DNA from: Schizochytrium sp. CCTCC M209059
Lineage: Eukaryota; Sar; Bigyra; Thraustochytrida; Thraustochytriidae
Direction of reading: 5' to 3'
Assembly: GCA_000818945.1 (NCBI GenBank)
Contig: JTFK01001369.1
Coordinates: forward strand, 1-10,540
DNA length: 10,540 nt
In this document: positions 5,812 to 10,540 of the stretch, in pieces
How positions within the stretch are numbered: position 1 is the stretch's first letter
Layout: each line of letters opens with the position of its first letter
Notes under the pieces: generated by a model
Told to the model about the DNA's origin: nothing
The model's database searches: none
What the model saw: only the letters and a program-made list of their open reading frames with translations
Program-made: the position numbers and the translations under genes

Positions 5812-6180
5812 TTACGCTTTTTGCGTACCGTATTTAGATCTAGCTGTTTTGCGCTTTGCAACCCCAGAAGCATCTTTTACTCCACGGATTACTTTGTACC
5901 GCACACCAGGCAAATCTTTAACTCTCCCACCTCGGATAAGAACAGATGAATGCTCTTGTAGGTTATGACCTTCCCCAGGAATGTAGGCAATAATACTTCG
6001 ACGATTACTTAGAAGAATTTTAGCTACTTTACGGACAGCTGAGTTAGGTTTTTTAGGGGATGTGGTGAAAACTTTAAGACAAACACCACTTGCTTGGGGA
6101 CATCCTTCAAGTGCGGGATTCTTTTTAGAAAAAGCACGTGAAGTTGTTTTATTTTTAATTTTTTGTATAAGAGTAGACAT
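5812..6180 (-). CDS. rps12: Small ribosomal subunit protein uS12m
   Basis: This encodes 122 residues, the full uS12 length. Conserved blocks are GCPQASGVCLKVFTTSPKKP (about 26-45), PNSAVRKVAK (45-54), YIPGEGHNLQEHSSVLIRGG (about 66-85) and DLPGVRYKVIRG (89-100). uS12 shapes the decoding centre, and the PNSA and PGVRYK loops carry the residues that contact mRNA and tRNA. I start at the ATG at 6180, giving MSTLIQKIKN, which fits mitochondrial homologues. The first 157 nt are also read in another frame by the end of rps7. The stop is TAA, six bases before trnD. In bacteria rps12 precedes rps7; here the order is reversed. Confidence 0.98.
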   Translation of the reverse strand: MSTLIQKIKNKTTSRAFSKKNPALEGCPQASGVCLKVFTTSPKKPNSAVRKVAKILLSNRRSIIAYIPGEGHNLQEHSSVLIRGGRVKDLPGVRYKVIRGVKDASGVAKRKTARSKYGTQKA

Positions 6181-6560
6181 AAACGGTTTTTTTCCATTAC
6201 ACGATATTTTGACATCTTTTTATTAAACACTATACCTTCTTTTCGCTGGCTTGCAAGCATTTCTGCAAACAAAGTTTCGGAGAATGACTTGTTTTTTACA
6301 GAGTTTGATACCAAAGATGTAATACCTTTTGAAAGTTTTTGATACCTACTCAAAGCTAGAATATTAAACTGCTTTGACGTAGCCCCCTTTTTAGTATCAA
6401 CATGCAATGCAAGATTTTTAACTGTGTCTGAAACTAGCGAGTTAAAATGCTCCCTGTTAGGCAAAATAAAAAGCTTTTTTCGCAAATTAGCAATATTTTT
6501 TTTCGATGCTATTTTATTACCCTTTTTTATAGATTTTGAAATAAGAGTATTATTCAACAT
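6024..6560 (-). CDS. rps7: Small ribosomal subunit protein uS7m, C-terminus overlapping rps12
   Basis: The open frame encodes 178 residues. The N-terminus (LISKSIKKGNKIASKKNIAN) fits the first helices of uS7 after loss of the usual basic leader. The region KSFSETLFAEMLASQRKEGI (from about 91), followed by VFNKKMSKYRVMEKNRL, matches the family KSxAxxLxxELxxAxxxxGxAxxKKxxxxxMAxANRAFAHYRW. uS7 binds the rRNA head domain near the mRNA exit. The start is the ATG at 6560; nad6 ends inside it (7-nt overlap). The family C-terminus ends about where the rps12 ATG begins, yet no stop occurs for about 51 more codons. The final TAG (6024-6026) lies within rps12. Residues past about 135 have no uS7 counterpart that I recognise. 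Confidence 0.83.
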   Translation of the reverse strand: MLNNTLISKSIKKGNKIASKKNIANLRKKLFILPNREHFNSLVSDTVKNLALHVDTKKGATSKQFNILALSRYQKLSKGITSLVSNSVKNKSFSETLFAEMLASQRKEGIVFNKKMSKYRVMEKNRLCLLLYKKLKIKQLHVLFLKRIPHLKDVPKQVVFVLKFSPHPLKNLTQLSVK

Positions 6561-7162
6561 AAATTACGCTTAAACAAAAACACTGCTTTTTTAGATCTTC
6601 TAGAAAGTTGCTGGAAAACACGTTGTTTTCTAAAAACCAAAGAAGAGGATTGAGAAACATTTCTATTTAGAGTTAGAACAATGGCCCCTACTATAGCCAC
6701 TAGCAAAATAAACCCAGCAATTAGAAAAGGGACAAATGCATAGCTATACAGTACGTTACCTATAAGCAAAACATTTTGAAAAGAATCCACGGAACTTGTC
6801 CAAGAAAAGTAAAACAAATTTAGAAAATCACTGGTACTAAACGAATTAGTAAAAAAAAGAAAAAAAGAACATACAAAGATAAAGCTAAACAAAAAGAAAC
6901 CCATATTAGGAGTAGGCTCTTTGAGAACGGGTACATTTAGTATCATCACAACGAAGAGGAAAAGAACTGCAATAGCCCCTACATAAATAATCAAAAGTAG
7001 AAAACCCAAAAACTCAAGCTCAAAAAGCAGAAGAGTAGCAGCAGCATTACAAAACCCCAAAATTAGATAGAAAACAGAATAAACAGGGTTTGAAGATGTG
7101 ACTACCAACAAGCTTGAAATAATAATAATAGAACAAAGGATATAAAAAAGAAAAGAAAGCAT
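6554..7162 (-). CDS. nad6: NADH dehydrogenase subunit 6
   Basis: This encodes 202 residues with five hydrophobic segments, as expected for Nad6 of complex I. The N-terminal motifs ASSNPVYS-like (VTSSNPVYSVFYLILGFCNA) and ELEFLGFLLLIIYVGAIAVL, followed by FLFVVMILN, are diagnostic. The latter is the conserved third helix, whose pi-bulge region matters for coupling. The C-terminus is basic (RKQRVFQQLSRRSKKAVF). I choose the ATG at 7162; a GTG lies three codons upstream and is unnecessary. The stop TGA lies inside the start of rps7 (7-nt overlap). It follows trnP by 11 nt. Confidence 0.97.
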   Translation of the reverse strand: MLSFLFYILCSIIIISSLLVVTSSNPVYSVFYLILGFCNAAATLLLFELEFLGFLLLIIYVGAIAVLFLFVVMILNVPVLKEPTPNMGFFLFSFIFVCSFFLFFTNSFSTSDFLNLFYFSWTSSVDSFQNVLLIGNVLYSYAFVPFLIAGFILLVAIVGAIVLTLNRNVSQSSSLVFRKQRVFQQLSRRSKKAVFLFKRNLC

Positions 7163-7173
7163 ATTAAACACAA

Positions 7174-7247
7174 TCGGGGAGGTATGACTTGAACATACGA
7201 CTTTTAGTTCCCAAAACTAACACGCTAACCAACTGCGTTACACCCCG
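7174..7247 (-). tRNA. trnP: tRNA-Pro(UGG)
   Basis: The minus strand gives acceptor CGGGGTG with CTCCCCG (one T-T mismatch) and discriminator A. The D arm is ACGCAGTTGGTTAGCGT. The anticodon stem TTAGT/ACTAA encloses TTTGGGA with anticodon TGG. The T arm GTATG/CATAC is perfect. It lies 11 nt upstream of nad6 and four nt from the CAU tRNA. Confidence 0.94.
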
Positions 7248-7251
7248 AAAT

Positions 7252-7325
7252 TAGCGGTAGCAAGATTTGAACTTGCGACTCCAGGATTATGATTCCCATG
7301 CTCTAACCAACTGAGCTATACCGCC
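7252..7325 (-). tRNA. trnM: tRNA-Met(CAU), elongator
   Basis: The minus-strand cloverleaf has acceptor GGCGGTA with TACCGCT (a terminal G-T pair) and discriminator A. The D arm is GCTCAGTTGGTTAGAGC. The anticodon stem TGGGA/TCCTG encloses ATCATAA with anticodon CAT. The T arm GCAAG/CTTGC is perfect. Position 1-72 is paired and the stem lacks initiator features, so it is not the initiator. An Ile tRNA with modified C34 (lysidine) remains possible; trnI(GAU) is present at 9150. Confidence 0.88.
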
Positions 7326-7329
7326 TAAA

Positions 7330-8487
7330 CTAAAGAAATAATACTTTAGTTCTTATAAGATAACTTTCAAACCTACCTAGAAAAGGGATGAGCACTAGAA
7401 GAAAGAAAAAGTAAAAAACTGTACAAATCTGACCAATCTCTACATAAGGATATTCCACAACATTTTGGCCAATCCACCCCAATAGGAAACAATCCGCTAC
7501 AAACAACCAGAAAAACTTACGAAAAATAGGTCTAAAAACAGACGACCTAACTTCCGATGTGTTAATGAAAGGCAAAGCTATTAGACAAACAATAGCCCCA
7601 AACATGGCAATAACACCTCCCAATTTATGAGGAATAGATCGCAAAATTGCATAAAAAGGAAGAAAGTACCACTCAGGTACAATATGAGCTGGAGTAACTA
7701 TAGGATTTGCTATAATATAGTTGTCACTATGTCCTAGAGCATTAGGGGCAAAAAATACAAAATATGAGTAAAGAATAAACAAAAGAATCAAACCAAAGAG
7801 ATCTTTTACATAAAAATAAGGGTAAAAGCTAATAGTATCTGATTTACTGTCTACTCCCAAAGGATTGTTAGAACCATCTTGATGTAGCAAGATAAGATGT
7901 ACTAGAGCCAAAGCAGCAATCACAAAGGGTAGAATATAATGTAGGCTAAAAAAACGATTTAGTGTAGGGTTATCTACTGAAAAACCGCCCCAAACCCAGT
8001 TAACAACGGACTCTCCTACTGCCGGAATAGCTGAAATAAGGTTAGTAATCACGGTTGCTCCCCAAAAAGACATCTGTCCCCAAGGAAGAACATAACCAAT
8101 AAAAGCAGTAGCCATTATCAAAATAAAAATAACTACCCCGGAACACCACAAAAGTTCTCGAGGATGTGCGTATGAACCATAATACAACCCGCGAAACATG
8201 TGTGTGTACACTACAATAAAAAAGAAGCTAGCACCGTTAGCATGCAGGTAACGAAGAAGCCAACCGTTGTTAACATCACGTATAATGTGCTCTACACTGC
8301 TAAAAGCAAGATCTACGTGAGGGGTGTAATGCATAGCAAGAAACACCCCTGTAAGAATTTGAACAACAAGTATCAAACCGGAAAGAGAACCGAACCCCCA
8401 CAAATAGCTAATATTAATAGGAGTAGGGTAATCAACGATATGATTGTTAATAATAGCCAAAATAGGCTGTTTAGACCAACGTTTCAT
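7330..8487 (-). CDS. cob: Apocytochrome b (complex III)
   Basis: This encodes 385 residues, the normal length for cytochrome b, which carries both b hemes and the two quinone sites of complex III. The heme ligands are H82 and H96 (RYLHANGASFFF and YTHMFRGLYYGSY) and H183 and H197 (SLHYILPF and LVHLILLH). Each pair has 14-residue spacing. The Qo-site motif PEWY is at 271-274 and is followed by FLPFYAILRSIPHKLGGV. The start is the ATG at 8487. This ATG overlaps the nad9 stop (ATGA, 4 nt), suggesting coupled translation or a shared message. The stop is TAG, four bases before trnM. Confidence 0.99.
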   Translation of the reverse strand: MKRWSKQPILAIINNHIVDYPTPINISYLWGFGSLSGLILVVQILTGVFLAMHYTPHVDLAFSSVEHIIRDVNNGWLLRYLHANGASFFFIVVYTHMFRGLYYGSYAHPRELLWCSGVVIFILIMATAFIGYVLPWGQMSFWGATVITNLISAIPAVGESVVNWVWGGFSVDNPTLNRFFSLHYILPFVIAALALVHLILLHQDGSNNPLGVDSKSDTISFYPYFYVKDLFGLILLFILYSYFVFFAPNALGHSDNYIIANPIVTPAHIVPEWYFLPFYAILRSIPHKLGGVIAMFGAIVCLIALPFINTSEVRSSVFRPIFRKFFWLFVADCFLLGWIGQNVVEYPYVEIGQICTVFYFFFLLVLIPFLGRFESYLIRTKVLFL

Positions 8488-9062
8488 TTAAATAAATTAA
8501 AAACAGGCTTAGTAAGCTGCGAAGAAGAAACAAAATGGAATTGACGGAACTCTTGAGAAAGTTCGATAGATTCAGATACAACACGTTTTTTTTCAGTATC
8601 GTAACGAAGCTCATGAAAACCAGTAAGAGGGAAATCTTTTCGAAGAGGATGACCTTCAAATCCATAATCTGTCAAAATACGCCGAAGATCAGGATGTTTT
8701 GAGAAAAACACTCCAAAAAGATCAAAAGCCTCTCTTTCATACCAGTTTGCTGCATTAAAAACCTCTACGATTGATGGAATAGCATCTGAAGGAGAGGCGG
8801 AAACTTTAATCGAAATGCGGCAATTATACCTCAAAGAAAGAAGTTGATAAACTACTTCGAAACGATTTGCTTTGTAAGGATAATCTACACAAGCAATATC
8901 GCTTAGTACTTGGTATTGGCAGTTTGTATGTAGCTTTAGAAAATTTATCACGTATACAAGCTGCTCTCTTTTCACGATAAGTGTGATACGCCTACCTGTG
9001 AAAAAGCTTCCCACGAGCGCATTTGATAGCAAGGAAGTAAGCCAATTGAAATGATTAGACAT
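8484..9062 (-). CDS. nad9: NADH dehydrogenase subunit 9 (30 kDa)
   Basis: This encodes 192 residues of the 30-kDa (NuoC-like) peripheral-arm subunit of complex I, on the matrix side. The family signature is present: NWYEREAFDLFGVFF (about 106-120), HPDLRRILTDYGFEGHPLRK (123-142) and DFPLTGF. Earlier, VLSDIACVDYP (52-62) fits the conserved strand. I start at the ATG at 9062, giving MSNHFNWLTS. The frame stays open further upstream only because it runs through trnV. The stop is TGA, shared with the cob start as ATGA. No membrane segments are present, as expected. A mitochondrial nad9 is one sign of a gene-rich protist mitochondrion. Confidence 0.98.
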   Translation of the reverse strand: MSNHFNWLTSLLSNALVGSFFTGRRITLIVKREQLVYVINFLKLHTNCQYQVLSDIACVDYPYKANRFEVVYQLLSLRYNCRISIKVSASPSDAIPSIVEVFNAANWYEREAFDLFGVFFSKHPDLRRILTDYGFEGHPLRKDFPLTGFHELRYDTEKKRVVSESIELSQEFRQFHFVSSSQLTKPVFNLFK

Positions 9063-9076
9063 TTTTAAATTAAACT

Positions 9077-9149
9077 TAGGCAGCAGCGGATTTGAACCGC
9101 CAACCTCTTCGGTGTAAACGAAATGCTCTAACCATTGAGCTAACTGCCT
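9077..9149 (-). tRNA. trnV: tRNA-Val(UAC)
   Basis: The minus-strand cloverleaf has acceptor AGGCAGT with GCTGCCT and discriminator A. The D arm is GCTCAATGGTTAGAGC. The anticodon stem TTTCG/CGAAG encloses TTTACAC with anticodon TAC. The T arm is GGCGG/CCGCT. It directly abuts trnI with no spacer. Confidence 0.94.
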
Positions 9150-9222
9150 TAGGCGTGAAAGGATTTGAACCTTTGATTTTTCGATTATCAACCGAACGCT
9201 TTAACCACTAAGCCACACGCCC
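9150..9222 (-). tRNA. trnI: tRNA-Ile(GAU)
   Basis: The minus-strand cloverleaf has acceptor GGGCGTG with CACGCCT (a terminal G-T pair) and discriminator A. The D arm is GCTTAGTGGTTAAAGC. The anticodon stem TTCGG/TCGAA encloses TTGATAA with anticodon GAT. The T arm AAAGG/CCTTT is perfect. It lies nine bases after the nad4L stop and abuts trnV. Confidence 0.95.
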
Positions 9223-9231
9223 ACCAGTACA

Positions 9232-9540
9232 TTACCCTTGAAGCAATGTAACTGTTTTCATATCAATAGAGCTATGAACTTTAAAGTAACAAACCAGAAT
9301 AGCAAGCCCAATCGCGGATTCTGCTGCTGCTACTGTCAAGACAAATAGAGAGAAAACTTGACCATACAAGTCATCTAGATAAACAGAAAAAAACAAGAAT
9401 TGAAGGTTTACTGCCAAAAGCATAACTTCGATAGATATCAAAATAATCAAAATACTTTTCCTGTTAAGTATAATACCGGACAAACCAATAAAAAAAAGGT
9501 TGAAACTAATAAAAAGAAAATAAAAAATGTCAATAAACAT
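9232..9540 (-). CDS. nad4L: NADH dehydrogenase subunit 4L
   Basis: This encodes 102 residues, the usual Nad4L size, with three hydrophobic helices. Nad4L (NuoK-like) is part of the membrane proton path of complex I. Diagnostic stretches are GIILNRKSILIILISIEVML, LDDLYGQVFSLFVLTVAAAE and SAIGLAILVCYFKV. The membrane glutamates of the SIEVML and AAAESAIG motifs are present. I use the ATG at 9540, giving MFIDIFYFLF; the frame also opens at a TTG at 9552, which seems unnecessary. The first 94 nt are also read by the end of nad1 in another frame. The stop is TAA. Confidence 0.97.
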   Translation of the reverse strand: MFIDIFYFLFISFNLFFIGLSGIILNRKSILIILISIEVMLLAVNLQFLFFSVYLDDLYGQVFSLFVLTVAAAESAIGLAILVCYFKVHSSIDMKTVTLLQG

Positions 9541-10508
9541 AAAACAAACCAATTAAAACTTAGAAGAATACTAGAAGTAAGAACAACCCAGCTTATAGAA
9601 AAAGGCAAGAAAACTTTCCATCCCAAACGCATTAGTTGGTCATAACGGTATCGAGGAAACGCTGCACGCACCCAAATAAAAAGAGCAATAAATATAAAGG
9701 TTTTAAGCCCAAAACAAAGGCTTCCGGAAAGTGAGCTAAAAAACGGAAATAGCCAACCACCCATAAAAAGAAGAACTGTTATAGAACTTATCAAAATCAT
9801 ATTACCATACTCACCTAGGAAAAACAAAGCAAAACCCATTGCGGAGTATTCTACATTATATCCTGAAACAAGCTCAGCTTCTGCTTCAGGAAGGTCAAAA
9901 GGGTGCCTATTAGTTTCTGCTAGACAAGACACAAAGAATAGAATAAACATAGGAAAAAGAGGAACACAAAACCAAACGGCCTCTTGGGCTAGCACAATTT
10001 GTGAAAGATTCAGCGAATTAGCACACAAAATGACATTTATTATAATGAAACCTATAGAAATTTCGTAGGACACTATCTGCGCTGCTGATCGCAAAGCTCC
10101 TAGAAACGCATATTTTGAATTACTAGCCCAACCAGAAATAATAATACCATAAACGCCCAACGAAGAAATAGCAAAAAGATACAAAACACCCACATTTAGA
10201 TCTGCAAAAACAAAAGTTTCATTTACAGGAATTACACCCCAACCCATCAAGCTAAGAAAAAAAGTGATCATAGGTGCTAGAACAAACAAAACTTTATTAG
10301 CACTGCTTGGCAAAATGGTTTCTTTTACAAGCAACTTAAGTCCATCAGCAAAAGCCTGCAATAGACCAAACGCACCTATAACGTTTGGCCCACGTCGCCG
10401 TTGGATACTACTAAGGATTTTACGTTCTGCTACAGTAAATAGCGCAATACTAACTAGCAAAGGCACTACAATAGCCAATGCTTTCAAAATATTTTCAATA
10501 TAAAACAT
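9447..10508 (-). CDS. nad1: NADH dehydrogenase subunit 1, C-terminus overlapping nad4L
   Basis: The open frame encodes 353 residues of Nad1, the membrane subunit that forms the quinone chamber entrance of complex I. Motifs are AERK (27-30), SIQRRRGPNVIGAFGLLQAF (34-53), ADGLKLLVKE (54-63), ETNRHPFDLPEAEAELVSGY (198-217), FPRYRYDQLMRLGWKVFLP (284-302) and a final FNW at 318-320, where most homologues end. The remaining 33 residues are hydrophobic, and nearly all are encoded within nad4L in a different frame. The stop is TGA. The start is the ATG at 10508 (MFYIENILKALAIVV). The core is complete. Whether the tail is made is unknown. Confidence 0.97.
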   Translation of the reverse strand: MFYIENILKALAIVVPLLVSIALFTVAERKILSSIQRRRGPNVIGAFGLLQAFADGLKLLVKETILPSSANKVLFVLAPMITFFLSLMGWGVIPVNETFVFADLNVGVLYLFAISSLGVYGIIISGWASNSKYAFLGALRSAAQIVSYEISIGFIIINVILCANSLNLSQIVLAQEAVWFCVPLFPMFILFFVSCLAETNRHPFDLPEAEAELVSGYNVEYSAMGFALFFLGEYGNMILISSITVLLFMGGWLFPFFSSLSGSLCFGLKTFIFIALFIWVRAAFPRYRYDQLMRLGWKVFLPFSISWVVLTSSILLSFNWFVLCLLTFFIFFLLVSTFFLLVCPVLYLTGKVF

Positions 10509-10540
10509 AATAAACTTTGTTTGTAAATTGGCTTACGGGA
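10509..10540. other. Unassigned right edge upstream of nad1
   Basis: This 32-nt stretch precedes the nad1 ATG on the minus strand. Two minus-strand frames are open here and would run a few codons into nad1 before stopping. The end of an upstream gene overlapping nad1 is therefore possible, but the fragment is too short to identify. No tRNA arm is visible. Confidence 0.25.

Noticed and set aside
7252..7325. Second CAU tRNA as an initiator duplicate or tRNA-Ile(CAU)
   Set aside because: Its 1-72 position is paired, unlike the initiator at 5188-5260. Ile(CAU) cannot be excluded from sequence alone, but elongator Met is the simpler reading because trnI(GAU) is present and an elongator is required.
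8200..8544. Open plus-strand frame of 114 codons
   Set aside because: It is antisense to the cob N-terminal region and the end of nad9, whose motifs are unmistakable.
9063..9191. N-terminal extension of nad9
   Set aside because: The extra 43 codons are translated trnV and trnI sequence; the ATG at 9062 gives the family N-terminus.
207..10508. TGA read as tryptophan, as in several algal and fungal mitochondria
   Set aside because: Conserved Trp positions in nad1, nad5, cob and nad9 are encoded by TGG, and the frames are complete with TGA as stop.
1..10540. CRISPR array, insertion sequence, intron, phage or toxin-antitoxin genes
   Set aside because: No spaced direct repeats, terminal inverted repeats, transposase, intron-encoded protein or interrupted conserved gene is visible; nearly every base is assigned to a standard mitochondrial gene.

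Overview
This window is a stretch of a compact, AT-rich protist mitochondrial genome in which every recognisable gene lies on the minus strand. It holds 16 protein genes: nad1, nad4L, nad9, cob, nad6, rps7, rps12, nad3, atp9, rps14, rpl14, rpl5, rps13, rps11, nad5 and atp8. It also holds 12 well-formed tRNA genes and two strongly reduced tRNA-like elements. Mitochondrion-encoded nad9, atp8, rps11, rps13, rps14, rpl5 and rpl14 rule out an animal or a typical fungus and point to an alga or another gene-rich protist (stramenopile, cryptophyte, chlorarachniophyte or similar). I cannot fix the lineage without a search. The standard code fits: TGG encodes tryptophan throughout, and TGA ends nad1, nad9, nad6 and rps11.

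Read in the direction of transcription (from high to low coordinates), the first block is nad1, nad4L, trnI(GAU), trnV(UAC), nad9, cob, trnM(CAU) and trnP(UGG). The second block is nad6, rps7, rps12, trnD(GUC), nad3, trnC(GCA), trnfM(CAU) and atp9. The third is trnL(UAG), trnA(UGC), rps14, trnL(CAA), then the ribosomal protein run rpl14, rpl5, rps13, rps11. The last is trnS(UGA), nad5, trnK(UUU), atp8 and the two tRNA-like elements. Almost every protein gene is bounded by a tRNA or overlaps its neighbour, so long precursors cut at tRNAs are the likely mode of expression. Spacers are about 0 to 23 bases, and I see no control region, intron, CRISPR array or mobile element.

The proteins serve two tasks. 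Nad1, nad3, nad4L, nad5, nad6, nad9 (complex I), cob (complex III), atp8 and atp9 (ATP synthase) act in oxidative phosphorylation. Rps7, 11, 12, 13, 14 and rpl5, 14 belong to the mitochondrial ribosome.

The unusual points concern gene packing. Rps7 overlaps rps12 out of frame by 157 nt, in an order opposite to the bacterial str operon. Nad1 overlaps nad4L by 94 nt. Rps11 ends inside trnS, so that tRNA 5' cleavage would leave a lone T that a poly(A) tail could turn into TAA. Two adjacent tRNA-like elements have intact acceptor and T arms but shrunken cores. I found no sign of a wholly new system.
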